A stretch of DNA of 64,000 nucleotides from contig NC_086028.1 in the NCBI RefSeq assembly GCF_036323735.1, forward strand, positions 22,595,001-22,659,000. Direction: 5' to 3'. The stretch's first letter is position 1. Each line of letters begins with the position of its first letter. The translations under genes and the position numbers were made by a program. This stretch comes from Rattus norvegicus (Eukaryota > Chordata > Mammalia > Rodentia > Muridae). The notes below the pieces were generated by a model that was not told the DNA's origin, made no database searches, and saw nothing but the letters and a program-made list of their open reading frames with translations. This document shows, piece by piece, positions 34,226-47,254 of this stretch.

Positions 34226-36826
34226 CACTTAATGATTTGTTGAAGAAAGGAGAATATTTCCCTAATCACTTAATTAGTAGCAATCCTTTCTGGTCAGTCC
34301 TTTTCGTTCAGCAAGTCAAGAAACCTGGGCTTTTCTGTAAGATCAAACTAGCGTGACAAGATACTGCTGAATACAGAATGTGTCAAAAGTAAAGATAGCC
34401 AATAGCTCCCAGTGAAAGACAAAAAGTCTGTTAAACCTATGGGATCACATAGGGCTCAAGATACTTGTAGGCGTTATCTCTAAAAAATCTAGTTTGTAAA
34501 TATTGTATACTAGTTTAACTACCTAATTTATATTGAATTAATCTTCATTCAGATTACTCTTTGTTATTGTATAGCATATAACATATAGTAACTATATGTC
34601 ACTACATAGTTCCCTTTGGCATTTTAAATAAGCCTAGCTAGTATTCAGATCTCTATAAGCTCCGCCTTCCTCACCTTCTCTCATTTTTGTCTTCGACCAC
34701 CAACAAGGCATATATTACTCTGTGTCTTTCCTTGTCAAACACCCTTATATTTTCTTCTTGCTTTCTTTGCTTATTATCTTTTCCTTTCCACCTTAGCTAT
34801 TGCACAGCAATGAAAGTCCTTGAGGATGGAGCTTTGACTCATTTATTAAATCCACCAACACCTAGCATCCAGGAATAAAATACAAATAGATAGCTTGTGA
34901 AATGTTAAAAACAATACTTGGATATTGTTTTTCCATTTGTGTATTTTCTTAAATTGAGATGATGGTACTCTAGGCACAGGAAGGGAATTAAATAAGAACC
35001 ACACATGGGACACAGGTTTCTATAAATGACGAGCAAAACGATTAGCCTGAAATACTAGTTGTTTCCATATTTTTCAGTTCATTGGGATGGAGACTGTAGT
35101 TGTTGCGAACAGTTTAGGTAAAGTGTTTTTCTGAAACCTCATCTGAGATCTGTCACAGAACCCTAAAATAAACACTCTTGTTTTACGCATATGGAAAAAA
35201 AACTCCCTTTTGAGGTTTTCTTTTTAACTGGTGTTTTATAAAATATATTCATCATGTTGAAATATTGATTAATTGCCCTGATTCCTTAACTTCCTAATTT
35301 AGTGTTTTGAAAAATGGTTTCCATTTTTGGCACTTATTTTGCAATATTTTATCTTCAACTGAACTTTACTTAGGTTGCAGTCAGAAGTTTTATGTGATGG
35401 AGTTAGCAAAAAAGTCAATATTTGGCAGTACTAGTATGCACTACTTATAAATACACTCTCTCGCATCATTTCAGCAATCCATTGCAAGAGATGGATGACG
35501 GGAAACTCTGTTGTTTCATTACATTCGCACAAACATGGTGGACTTTAATAGAAAAAATACACCCACTTAATGCCATAGACCAGATTTGAGGTAAATATTC
35601 TAAAAGTACACTGACTGTACGCTATCAAGTGCATATTACATACTGACAGAAGAGAGAGCTGAGAACAATCCCAAACCTAAGACTGGATAGGCTTCAACAC
35701 TGATCCTTTCTTGGATGAAACACCCTGAGTTTATGACACGCGGAAAGGCTCACACTCCTTCCTTGAGTTCCTCGGTAACATATCAGAGCTTCTAATGTCT
35801 GAGTTCAGAGTCTTATCACCTAACAAAACCCTGCTCATTGATCTAGAAATGCCCTAAAAGCCACACAGAGCTCGCGGCTACAGCTATCTCCCTTTCTCTA
35901 TAAACTTCATCAGTCCAGCATTAATGGCTGTGAAGAATTCAAGGCTGTGAGGGCCTGTGGTCACGTTCCTAATTTCGTCCTTGGGTTTGTTATCGTAAAG
36001 CATGAGACCCTGTTCAGATTTAACTTCCCATGTTTACATATCTTGAAGACTTAATGGTGTGGGTTGTGTTGGACACAGACTTTCTCAGATACGCATCTTA
36101 AGAGAAAAGACCTTGAACCTCACAGTTTCACGTCCTTCCTCATTGATATCCGATGTTCATGCTCACATTCAAGGGGAGGAATGTTTGAAAATAAAAATCT
36201 ACAAGGCAATCTATCCTTTTCTGAGTCCTGAAGTCTGGTGTCTTTGACCTATGGTTCAAACGTGTAAGAGGACATTAGCATCTGTTTGGCAGCCCTTGAT
36301 ATGTATGGAAGTTCAAGGCCATATCTAACCCTATAAATTCAGAATCCTTTGGATTGAAGTTTAGGAAATCCATACATTAAATAAACAAAAACAGTGGCAG
36401 CTCAGCAGAGGAAATACGATTTAAACTTCCTACGTATAATGCAGACCCACTGCATGGCTAAACAGAAACAACAATAGCAAGTGCTAGCATAGAGTAGGGG
36501 AGCAGAACACATCTAAATGGCTAGAGGGAAAATGTATATGGACATTTTGAAAACTTTTCCCCTAAAGCTATCCCCATGTGATCTTCCTGAACACACAGAT
36601 GACAATTCTGAAGCTGTGTTCTTTCTTAGCAGCCAGAGCCATTCAGTGAACTAAAGGAAAACAAACTTATAATTAATATCAAACTAGACCAAATTAAGGA
36701 AAACACCTGTTCCACAGCCATCTATATGTAAAGACGCATACATACCTGTTAAACTTAAGAAAAAGGCATCAGAAAATTAACTAAGCATAGAGAATTTATG
36801 TAATTTAACTGTTGATCTCTTTTCAA
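34226..36826. other. Unique sequence, no gene seen
   Basis: About 2.6 kb without recognised repeats. No convincing frames. Small CpG-containing stretches (35730-35900) are not dense enough to single out. Confidence 0.5.
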
Positions 36827-38290
36827 GTTGTATACACACATACATATATATTTGTATAAAGACACACTTCAATTATATGTATTTTTTAATAACAGGTGGT
36901 TATGCTGCACATAATATTTTGTGACCTGACTTCTTCATGAATATACTTTGTGTTCAATTTAAATCCATAATATTATTATAACTGTTTTGATTGATATAGT
37001 ATAAAGATATTGTTAATATCTCATATTTTTAGCTTAAAGACACGGAGGGCACACCAGGTGAGATTCCAGAATCTTCTTAGAGAACCTTTGCTTTAAATGT
37101 TACATTTTATGTCCTTTAGCTACATTTTAAACAGCAGAAGGATGAGAATATGAAGAAAGGGAAGAGGGGAATAGCTGGCGTGCGCTGTAAACACTTGTAT
37201 TATAACTTTGGAGTCTCTAAAGTAGCATCCTTGTCGAAAGTCTATTTTAAAAAGTATTTTCTTATACCACATAGACATGTTTTGAGATAAGACCTTTTCC
37301 ATAACATACTTTTGAGACTTCCAAAGAGAACTAACTCAAAAGGGAGAAACTTCCTTCTCTTTTGTTTTCTCCTAAAGTTTAAAAAAAAAGAAGAAGAATG
37401 AAAGAAAAGAAAGTGGAAAATAGTGATGATAGAGAACAGTGAAGCAGAAAATTCTGAGACAAGCGTGGATCTTACACAATGCACTCTCTGTACCCCGAAG
37501 CTAAAAATACAGGATATGAACAATACCTTTGTCACCCTCCTGAACCCTGTTTTGCATAAGGAGAAGATCATCTGACAGTCCATGCATATTCAAAACTGGA
37601 TAATGTTAATTGAGAGTAGGCATTCATAATTTCTTAATTTCCAGACTGAACGTTCTATTGAAATGGTTGGCCTTTACAAACATCCTTATTCTTTCTTTCT
37701 GAAGCAAAAATTTAAGTGCACGGGCCACACTTTCCTAGTTCGTCATGGATATTTTAATGTTTAAGTAATACATATGGGTGCTTTAATTAAAATGATAATT
37801 TACCGATAAGTTCCAATTTTTAGAAGAAAATAGAACTTTCCAAGCAAATTAATTTTATAATTATTAACTATATCCACTTCCAATGAAGGAGCATGGAAAA
37901 GTAATATGTCCAAGCCGATGTGGGAGCAATAGTCCAACTCAGTAGCCTATTAAATACGATTTCTCATGTTCATATAATTTATGAATTTTAAGAACCACTA
38001 CTAATTTGGATAAGGAAAAGATAACAATTAAGTCATTTCTGTAAGCTTATAGAAATTAGATAAAATGGTGGATGGCATAAACTTTTCTTCTTGGACTACG
38101 GTGATGCATATGTGCTTCCGTATGTGGATATGTGTGTATACAAATTTGTGACATATATTAAAGACACAGTGTGGAACTGTGCAATGTGTCAAACATCTCT
38201 TTGGCTATAAAATGTAGGATACTCAAGCCTTTATTATGAACATAGGCAGTAACATTTTATGAGAACTGAATATAGCATTCAGTATATTTG
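36827..38290. other. AT-rich unique sequence
   Basis: It contains a short CACATACATATATATTTG array (36835-36853) and a purine run AAAAAAAAAGAAGAAGAATG at 37381-37400. 37720-37880 has several TAAT/ATTA words (TTAATTAAAATGATAATTTACC) but no other support for a regulatory call. The 113-codon minus frame at 37242-37583 is low-complexity Phe/Ser/Leu and not convincing. Confidence 0.45.
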
Positions 38291-38316
38291 AGTGTGTGTG
38301 TGTGTGTGTGTGTGTA
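38291..38316. repeat. (GT)n microsatellite
   Basis: About 12 GT units. Confidence 0.95.
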
Positions 38317-39102
38317 TAGTCAAGCACACACAAACAGAAAAATATTTTAAATTGCTATAATGGTTCAGACTCTTAATCTTATAGTTTAAGAAAAATCACC
38401 TTTATACATCACAACCTTCCCCAGACTCACGTTTGAGTTCTTACCTATAAATCAGTCCAGTCTAACTGATCCCTGTATCACTAGAAAATGTAACCGGAAA
38501 CAGTCAAAATGCGTGTAGGATGACAAATAATGGAGGGGTTTTGTGGGTGTTTTAAATGCAAGGCAGAACGATGAGCTACTCTTGCCTGAGAACACATACA
38601 CCACAGACTGAAGGAACTCAGAAACTGCAGCAACCTGGGGAGCGGAGTGACTAAAATTCACGAGGGAAAAACTCACACCCAGGAAAGGCCGAGAGAGAGA
38701 ACCCTTCTGCAGAGTAGGAAGCGGAATGAGTTGGATGACTTTAATTAAGTGTAAAGGAAATAGTGGGAGGCAGAGAAAAACTTCAACGGTACAAGCAGGA
38801 GACGAGCTCAGAAGGTTACAGAACTTAATCCTATCAACATTTCATTTGCATAGCCATAGTAAAAAATGACAATGGTATTTTTGTGACCAAAAATGTATGC
38901 AAAGCAGCCATTGTGATGGCTCAGTTGCGATTTTTGAAATGGAAATTTCCTTTCAATTGGAAGCTGCTTCTTCTTCACAACACCAAAAGGCCTCAGCGTC
39001 CACCTTGGGCTAGAAAGGAGCTGCTTCTTCTCCTTCCTGTATAATATGGAGGATTCAACTGTAACTGCAGTATTTTCTGCAAAGGAAAAAAAACACCACC
39101 CC
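38317..39102. other. Unique sequence, no gene seen
   Basis: No repeat recognised. The 103-codon minus frame at 38808-39119 overlaps the A/CAA-rich edge and lacks any domain signature. Confidence 0.5.
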
Positions 39103-39141
39103 CCAAACAACAACAACAACTACAGCAACAACAACAACAAA
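39103..39141. repeat. (CAA)n trinucleotide repeat
   Basis: Two CAA blocks around a CTACAG interruption. Confidence 0.93.
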
Positions 39142-39469
39142 ATCCACTTAAACCTCTCTTTCAAAAATAGGATAGTATCTTCCCCTGTGTATTTGAGATT
39201 ATTATAAAATCTGAGACACTAATTAAAAAAACTGCACTTGTACACTAAGTCTGTCGACAGCTAGATCAATTTTCTTTTTTACTCCAAAGGAGGAAAAAAC
39301 GTAAGCCCTGGATGGGGTAAAAATTGGTCTTGGGTGAAAAGTGAGATAATTTTATGGTCATGCCATGAGAATAATCCAATTGTTTATTAGCCATGACCCT
39401 TCCGTGGATGCCTGTATAAAGCCATATGCCTGACTGTGTGCTGCCATTCAGTACTAACATTTTAATAGG

Positions 39470-40160
39470 AGAAAAATGTTAAATATCAAAGTAATAGATG
39501 AGCATTCCTCTAAAAGGCAATTTCATTAAATACCATCGGTATTAATCTTTCTAAATCTTAATTACAGCCTTTTGACATATCACACCCCCATTTGACCTTT
39601 TCTGCTCAATTCTAGTAAAGAACTGGAGGACAGACGGGGATAGCAGCCCCTGAAATCCCAACTCAAAGCGTCATTCTAATGCTATTGAGTAAATGGGGAT
39701 GCTGACCCAAATTATATTTTTATCCAAGAGTCAAGGAGTTCAGAGTTTTCTAATCAACCATAATCTCTCCTTTTCCATTTCAAAATTAAGACATTTCGAA
39801 GAGTCGACCTAGGAGCATCTGCATATAAAGTGCTAAAAAAAAATACTAGGACTTAAAAACAAAACAAAAAAGATCAGAGCAAAAGTTCCTGAGCTAAAAG
39901 ATGTGCCACAAAATTTAAAAACAATTAGAAATGGCATCCCGCAATCGAACACGTTGAAGTTCCTTCGAGGAGAGTTGGGGCTGGCAGTTTCGGGATTAAA
40001 AAAGTAATGACTCCTCTATTAAAGCTACGCTTACAGCAATCAGTAGCTGCAGGGCATTGTTAGGCTCACTCGATCAACACTGGAAAGGGGGCTGAAGAAC
40101 TTTGCCCCCAGGAACATAAAGGCTTTTCACCGCTGTGCGCCAAAACTCGGGTGGCCATCT
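39470..40160. promoter_or_regulatory. Candidate conserved non-coding element, CpG-retaining right half
   Basis: Repeat-free. The left half has TCTTAATTACAGCC (39556-39569) and TTTGACCTTTT, a nuclear-receptor-like half-site (39591-39601). The right half (39940-40149) has 10 CpGs in 210 bp, against a CpG-poor background, with words such as CGGGATTAAAAAAGTAATGA. No coding frame. Regulatory function is inferred from composition only. Confidence 0.35.
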
Positions 40161-40864
40161 TATCAGTTATCTTTTCCCCAATTTTTGCTCTTTTCCTGTA
40201 CTCTTTAATGGGGTCTATTTCTTTGTGTCTCTTCAATAGCTTCTGCTTTTATTTTCTTTTTTTCCAGCTATGTTTGTCTGCCTGCTACTATGTTTGCTGG
40301 TCTATTCGCCTTTCATATTTCCTACCATTAAACAGACTGGAAGGTATATACCGTAATAGCATAAAGCCAACAATAGAAGGAATTTTTAAGTTATACCGTG
40401 ATGCCTCTTCTGTCAAGTGTCTTTAAGCAGAATGATGTATAACATTATAATAGGATGATAAATCACCATTATTAGAAAATTATGACAGCCTTAGGATTCG
40501 ATGTCCATCAGTAAAACAGCAACAAGGAGACTACAATCAGTATCTGGACTACCTGGGAGGAAGCCTATGTTTGCAGGTATACAGAATTTAGCCTTTGGGG
40601 GTATTTAAAAGATGCTTATGATAGTGCCTTTTAAATAAAAGTGTGATTAATGACTTATCTGTTTCCATATGGGATACAGGCAAAGAAGAGTTGCCGAGAA
40701 AGAGAGTAAGATCCATCACATTGAGATTTTGAAACTTGCAATGTTGGTAGGCCTGCCCCAACAGAGACCAGATATCCGAAAACAGAGTTGTGTTGACAAA
40801 ATGTTTCCTTCAGTTTTGGCATCACGGCTGCCTTTATTCTGAACTACTCTACCCTTAGAGACAG
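40161..40864. other. Unique sequence with a splice-acceptor-like tract
   Basis: TTTTATTTTCTTTTTTTCCAG (40247-40267) looks like a strong polypyrimidine-AG acceptor, but no exon-like frame follows and no partner donor is apparent. Nothing else recognised. Confidence 0.4.
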
Positions 40865-41480
40865 ACAAGAAAATGGCAAACGCCAATCCCTAACACGATT
40901 AATGGTACTGTAGAATGTTTATAGATAAGAACATGTTGTCCTCTGAGAGGCTCAATCAAGCAGCTGACATAGACAGATTCAGACACCCAGAGTCAAACAG
41001 TGGATGGACCTTGGGGACTCTTATGGAAGAATAGAAGGAAAGATTATGGGCCCTGATGGGGATAGGAACTATACAGGAACACCAACAGTCAACCAACCTG
41101 TACCCCTTGGGCTCTTGGAGTCTGAACCAACAACCAAAGAATATATATAGACTGTACCTAGGCTTCTCTGCTCATATGTAGCAGATGTGCAGCTTGGCCT
41201 TCATGTGGGTCCCGAACAACTGGAAAGAGGAACTATTCCAAAAGTTGTTGCCTATATGTGGGCTATCTTCTTCTAGTTGGGCTGCCTTGTCTGCCCTCAG
41301 TTGGAGAGGAAGTGCCTGGCCTAGAAAAAACTTAACATTCCAGGGGAATGATACCCAGCCCCCACCCCCACCTGCTCGGAGTGGAAGGAGATGGGAGAAA
41401 GATTGTGGGAGTGGGTGACTGGGAGGTGGGCAGTGAGCGGGATGTAAGATGAGTAAGTAAAAATATAAAATTAAATAAAC
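40865..41480 (+). mobile_element. LINE-1 3' UTR fragment, plus strand (same subfamily as 27.8-28.5 kb)
   Basis: Blocks CCCTAACACGATTAATGGTA, AGCAGCTGACATAGACAGAT, CAAACAGTGGATGGACCTTG, CTTCATGTGGGTCCCGAACAA and GGGATGTAAGATGAGTAAGT align in order with those at 27900-28510. It ends in an A-rich tail near 41475. It is 5' truncated inside the 3' UTR, with no inversion visible. A short Pro/Arg-rich frame on it is not coding. Confidence 0.82.
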
Positions 41481-42029
41481 ACAATACTAATCACACTGGT
41501 TACATTAATTATATTTTCTTTTTGTGTTTGATGATCATTTATCCTTCCATTGAGCTAAATGGATATGGTTTATATGTCTTCTGGTGTATCACTTAATTAC
41601 AAATAATAGGACCTTAAAACATCTCATAAGTATAAAAATGCCACAAAGAAATCCACTATTGTGTATAATTAAAACACACTCATTGAATATGTAAATATTT
41701 GAGGATGCTATTATTAATAAATAAAGCTTTTACTTTGGGTTGGAAAAATAGAATACCATAGAGGCTTCTTAGTAGTTATTGGTCTAAAAGCAGCAGACTC
41801 TGATGCTTAAACACTTGTACCCCTCACAACATCGTCTTCCACCTATGGAGTCCTACAGTTCATTTGTTTGACCCTTCGCATCCCCCAATTTCTATCATTT
41901 TAAGGGTGAAATTCCACAGGTTTTCCCAAGTACCACTAACTAATTTAGATTGCCAGAATTGCTACGAGCTATTTTAGATATCGTTGACATTGATCTGGTA
42001 TTAGACCTGTATTGTGGAAATCAATTTAC
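41481..42029. other. Unique AT-rich sequence, no gene seen
   Basis: No recognised element. Confidence 0.5.
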
Positions 42030-42183
42030 AAGTATTATTTCATTTTATTTCACAGCAAATCTGAGGCGGAAAACGGTAAATTTCAACACAGTTACTGAGT
42101 GAGGGATCCAGGAAGCATCTGAGCCCAGGTCCTTCAGATTCAAACTCCGTGCGCTAAAAACTAACTACTATACTGTACCTCAC
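42030..42183 (-). mobile_element. MIR SINE, minus strand
   Basis: TTATTTCATTTTATTTCACAGC, CTGAGGCGGAAAACGG, AGTTACTGAGTGAGGGATCC and TTCAAACTCCGTGCGCTAAAAACT follow the order of a reverse MIR through its tRNA-like head. A good-quality copy of an ancient element. Confidence 0.75.
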
Positions 42184-43084
42184 GTCACTTTTAGTTTGGG
42201 TTGATTTCTTCCTGGCCTGGAGACCCAGAACCCATGAAACATTTATCTGGGGTCACTGAACTGCTGAGCTGGTTGCCACATTGGCCCTGCTTTTGGGGTG
42301 TTGTTGAGGGAGGTCATTGCAGAGGGTATTGTTCCCAGAGGAAGGGACTGTTGAAAAAAGCAGGCAGAGCCTGAAAATGAGTTTCAGAAAAACGTCTTGG
42401 GATCCATTGGAATGAAAGCACAGGAGGCGATTTCCTTGGGCTCCCGCTGTCCAAATTCTTCTTGCTGGTTCGAATGTGGAACATTATTTCCATAATGCAC
42501 ATTAATAAGGCAATTTGGTTGGAAAAATAAATTGGTCTGCTTGCGTAGCTCATTCAACTCAATTTCCATGGGAATTCAGTGCACTCTGAAGACGGATAGA
42601 TCCCTTCCATGGCAAGGCTCTTAACTCAGAGGGTCATTGCTGACCTTTCACATATATTTTATAAATTCCCTTAATCCACAGCACGAAGAAAACAACCATA
42701 TGAGTCTGCAGGTCTCACGGGCTTATGTGCTCATGTTGTGCCAGCCCTGTAGCATTAGGTGTGGCAGCTAAAAGCACCATAGGTGATGCATCATAACGAG
42801 ATACAGGGATGCAGTGACAGGTGGGTCACAGGGAACCCAGCCACCTGAAGTTACAGACAAATTACTCTGATGGAGATTCCATCCCCTCAACATGCTGAAG
42901 TGGCAGGGCTTTGAGAGATTCCATTCCAAGCATGTTCATCAAGTACCTGGAAGCTACTGTATTAGACAGAGTGTATGTAAGAATAAATTCACTGTGATCC
43001 TTCCACCTGAGGGCTGATAATCAAGAGGGGTAGGAAGACACATATTCACATAAGGGCATAATAATTATTATGCAGTGCATCAGA
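42184..43084. other. Unique sequence, no gene seen
   Basis: Moderate GC, no repeat recognised. The overlapping minus frames at 42314-42569 lack family resemblance. Confidence 0.5.
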
Positions 43085-43381
43085 GCTTGAGTTTGGAGTT
43101 TGATGGACTTGGAAGAGTGTTCTCGCGCTGCATTTATTAGCTATGAGACCATGCTCAAGTTGTTTATATTGTTAAAGGTTCAGTTTCCTTATCTGGCAGA
43201 TGAGAACGGCAAAACTAATTACTCCAGCCTACAGGCTTCTTTGGACAATGACCGAGGACAATGTCTGTTTCTTAATAATCACTGTACACCTGCACTGATG
43301 CTTTTAGAAATGATATCAGAGAGGATGATAAGAGCCGGGTTGTGATCAGATTAAATGAGAGTGTATACAGAGCTGCACACT
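43085..43381 (+). mobile_element. MIR SINE, plus strand, long copy
   Basis: TTATTAGCTATGAGACCATGC, TCAAGTTGTTTATATTG, TTCAGTTTCCTTATCTGGCAG and later GATCAGATTAAATGAGAG follow the MIR core and right end in order. About 70 bp around 43250-43320 does not fit and may be an insertion or a diverged stretch. The 81-codon frame inside it (43100-43345) is not a gene. Confidence 0.75.
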
Positions 43382-43729
43382 GAAAAAAAAAAACTAAGAG
43401 GAGGAAAGTTTGAATAGAAATGAGTGGTAGAGATGATAGAAAAGGAGACAGAACCATAAACCAAAGACACAGGGATGTCTGACTATAAGGCTACAAATTT
43501 AAATGCTGACCATAGAGAGGAAGATCGTCTACCATACTATGAATAATAAGTCACTTTAGTGGTCACATAATCTACTAGACCATGGACACCTAATTGTCCT
43601 AAGTGCTTCTGAGTAAGTGGTCTTGAATATGGAAAAGCTTGGATAAAACCAAGGTAATAGATGTCTTAGTTATGTTTTTCTGTATGTTTCTTTAACAAAG
43701 GTGCAGCAGGGGTGCAAACAACAAGGTAC
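43382..43729. other. Unique sequence, no gene seen
   Basis: It opens with an A run (43383-43393); otherwise nothing recognised. Confidence 0.5.
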
Positions 43730-44930
43730 AAATGAGATGGATTCCATCTCAGAATAACTACCATAAAAATGACAAAGGACAAAAATCAAAGGAGACAACT
43801 GACAATGCCAGAGGTTAAGGACATAAAGAAAAGGGAACAGATACTTAGGTTAGGACTTTACATAGGTGCAACTCCTGGGGAAGCCAACATGGGCATTTCT
43901 CAAACAGTTAAAATAGAAAAATGAAGAACTCTAAGACACAATGCCAGTGCAATACATGCCCATTCATGTTTACATCTCTATTTTCCATAGAAGCTAAGAA
44001 ACAGACCAAGGCTAGATACATATCCAGCAGCAGACACATGGATAATGACAGTATAAAAACAATCTTAATATTTACAGAAAAAAAATGAGGACACTAGAAA
44101 GCATTCTGTGAAGGTACAAATTGGCTAAGCCCAAATATATTTATCTCTTATGTAGATCATACGTGATGTTTCATACTACAGTATTTACTGTAGCAAAGAA
44201 CTAGGAGCAACTTCATTGCCTATTGAAAGAGGAACAGTAAGCAAAATACGTATTCAGAATCTAGAATGTTATATATAAACACAAATGTACAGTATAATAT
44301 ACATTACATATATGTATATATGTAAACAAATTTACAAATGCAGTATAATGAAGAAAGGAGAACAATAAAGGAATAAGGAAGAGTGAATGCAGATAATGGA
44401 CCTAAGTTACAAAAGTAGATATAAATCTAATTGTATTGTTTCTACTTCTAATTCTGTCATGGATTGGGGGGGTGATAAACAAGTGTGTAAAATATATTTG
44501 ATATTGAAAGGGTAACATTTGGAGAAGCTTCACAGCTTCCATTTTAAATGCTAACTATTTAGTGTATATAAACTCCTTAAGTTGTATAGAATTTGGATCT
44601 GATTAATTTTGGTGTATGGTTTTTATGTTTACAAATTTTATAATGAAGTTATTAATATATACACAACCATACCTTTATAGGTATAGCATTGTAGCACCAG
44701 AAAGATATTCATAAGAGGAGAATAGCAGGAAGAACAGAGGACAGAATGAAAAGGTAGTGGAATGGAATCTTATGTGGCATAAAATCTGAAGGGGAAGTTG
44801 GGACTGAGGAAGAAGATCAGCAGGTGAGGGTTTGGGAAAGGAGAGGAGAGTAGGGAGGAAGTTTGCATAGTTACCACGTATGTATGTAAAAATGTCATGA
44901 TAAAATCCACTGTGTATCAGCTTTAGAAAA
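43730..44930 (+). mobile_element. Two old L1 3' segments in series, plus strand
   Basis: 43730-44125 shows decayed ORF2-end text (GAGATGGATTCCATCTCAG, GGGCATTTCTCAAACAGTTA, GCAGACACATGGATAATGAC). 44140-44300 repeats the same ORF2-end region in other wording (TACAGTATTTACTGTAGCAAAG, GCAACTTCATTGCC), so two copies lie head to tail. 44695-44930 has a rodent L1 tail pattern (ATGTATGTAAAAATGTCATGATAAAA). Boundaries between the copies are unclear. Confidence 0.6.
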
Positions 44931-46084
44931 ACGTCACATCATAAAAATATGGTAATATGGGAGTGTGGCATATTATGTGAAGACATGACTTTATATGCCA
45001 TGAAATACTTTCTTGTGGTATGTTTATTTGTAGAAAATCATGTAGAAAAGAGTTTTCCATAAGTAACAGAGTAGCCCAGAACTTGAGGACAGAAGTCACA
45101 ATTGCTCACTTAACATGCAACAAGCTCTTTGGGGTATAAAGTTCTATTATTTCATATTTAGCCAACTTGATTTCAACAGTAACTTACTTAGTCTCTCTTC
45201 CTACTTACTCAACAATGCTTTGGGTAGGATCCGTACTATTCTGGATAAGCTGTCAAGTTACTACTTTGGGAATCACAGTCTCAGCTTTTTCATAATTGAG
45301 AGTCCTGATTATTATTTGTTTGCCAGTGGTTTCATCTTGAAATTAAATACTGCATACACACACATTTATGTACACAGAGGTATAGTGGGTGGTAAGATAC
45401 ATTGTGTCAGGATGAAAAGAACTTGTTGTTGGGAACAATTATGACATTTGAGTTTATTTTCTAACAAGTATAGCATGTAGATGTTACATGATGGTGATTT
45501 CATTTTTCTTTCTCAACCCAGTTGGTCCATCATGAGACTCATCTCAGCTCTTGACCTTCTTCTGCCACAAGAAACATTGACAGGTTTCTGAAATTATTCA
45601 TGATTGTATCAGATTTAATTTAAATGAGTTTTATTTCAAGCACTACAACACAGCCTATATATACATAAGTGTATGCACGTGCGAGTGCATTGTGTTTATC
45701 AAAATATATAATGACCAAGTTCAGAAAACATTGACCTGTACATGTTTTAGCCTCTGATAAGATGCCATCAGGGCACACATATGAGATGTATTGTATGTTT
45801 TGTATTGGTCACTATGAAAATGAGCTTAGGCTGCAGCTGCAAAGGCAGCTTTCTGCCTCCTGTGATTTACAATCATCTATAAATAAAAACCTATTTTAAA
45901 AAGACATTTCCAATGAGAGAGAGAGAGAGGGAAAAAAACATCTTCAACTGTCAGAAAACAGCATTGTGAAGGTAGACAGAGCACATTTAGTCTTAATGTG
46001 GAATGACCATTAAAAGCTAAGGGTCCCTTTTCATAATGCACCCGTCTTTGACAGGCAGCTGTGTGAGAGAAAACCTTGTTTTAA
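44931..46084. other. Unique sequence; 45830-46080 possibly constrained
   Basis: No gene. 45830-46080 (TGCAGCTGCAAAGGCAGC, TTTACAATCATCTATAAATAAAAACC) is repeat-free and motif-rich but not distinctive enough to call. The 109-codon frame at 45115-45444 has no family signature. Confidence 0.4.
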
Positions 46085-46150
46085 TGTGAGCAGTGTGTGA
46101 GGCACTCTGCAGACTCTCAATCAATAATTGTGGAATGAATGTTGAAAGCC
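46085..46150 (+). mobile_element. Possible MIR/L2-type 3' tail
   Basis: GAGGCACTCTGCAGACTCTCAATCAATAATTGTGGAATGAATG resembles the MIR right end (GCACATAGTAGGTGCTCAATAAATATTTGTTGAATGA). Short, weak call. Confidence 0.4.
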
Positions 46151-46659
46151 TATTTTTCTGTTCCTACTGGTAGACAAGTGTTCTTGTTTTTATTTTCTTT
46201 CCTGTTTATTTGCTAGTTGCTTTTCGTGCCCAGCATCCCTCTGCCCTCTTTTTAGAAAAGCACAAGAATTTAGTAGGGAATTGGTTAGAGTTCCTGGGAG
46301 ACACTGGTGTGGGTGGTGGCAAGGATGGACTCCAGTCACATTCAGCCACTGGACAAGTGCAGGGACCAAGACCAGTCACACTTTAGATCTTAGATCCATG
46401 AATAGAAATAGTGTAAGGAAAAAGGGAAGCCACTTGGGCCAGCCAATTCCTTGGAGGGGTAGCACTGTCTCACAGTGACAACCCACAAGTCCTGTTGTCT
46501 AGGTTAAGCAGAGATACCCCAAATCCTGATGTTACCAGTGTTTTTATGTTTGGCAGTTACCAAGCTATAAGTTTTATTGCATACCCAGTAACTAGGTAAA
46601 ATAAAACCTAAATTTAAAATACTATAACCACCAAACTCTCATATTTTTTCTGTCTCAAT

Positions 46660-46661
<2 letters not shown>
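46151..46661. other. Unique sequence, no gene seen
   Basis: No recognised element. Confidence 0.5.

Positions 46662-46713
<52 letters not shown>
46662..46713. repeat. (GA)n microsatellite
   Basis: About 25 uninterrupted GA units, a pure homopurine tract. Confidence 0.97.
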
Positions 46714-46714
<1 letters not shown>

Positions 46715-47205
46715 AAGTCAAGCCAACCAACCTAACAGACAAACAAAACCCGGAAGTTTGTAGAAGAGCCATCTGAAACACCTTGGAGACCAAGTAAGTC
46801 TGACAAACATGGTTTTATTCAAACCAGCATTGTACATAAAAAAGGACCTTTTGGGATCCTTTAAGCCCATCATCTTTCTCCTTTTCAAGAGCTCATCCTC
46901 TGAAGAGCTAGGCAGGAATGATTCTCCTCCCCATAATGCCCTTCTGTAGCTGTTTGCCTTTTCTGTATTGAGTACTCAAATCGCACTCTCTGCATTGGAA
47001 TGCATCAATAAAGTAATTGAAATAGATAACCCCACACTCACTGGACTGAAACACTTTGGCATGGCTCTCTTTGACTGTGGGTTATGCAATGATACTTAGA
47101 AGGTGTTACCTCCTAGTTCTAAGACTCAGGGGCCAGATCCGGGACAAATACCTCAGCATGTGTAATAATAATCCCTGCTCCTGTCTGCTGTTGTATATTT
47201 TCTTC

Positions 47206-47212
<7 letters not shown>
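46714..47212. other. Unique sequence, no gene seen
   Basis: No recognised element. Confidence 0.5.

Positions 47213-47244
<32 letters not shown>
47213..47244. repeat. (GT)n microsatellite
   Basis: About 16 GT units, about ten bases before the tail of the minus-strand L1. Confidence 0.96.
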
Positions 47245-47247
<3 letters not shown>

Positions 47248-47254
47248 AAAGTAA

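Noticed and set aside
40247..40267. Strong polypyrimidine-AG splice-acceptor-like tract
   Set aside because: No following exon-like frame, branch-site context not distinctive, no matching donor; such tracts are common by chance in AT-rich DNA.
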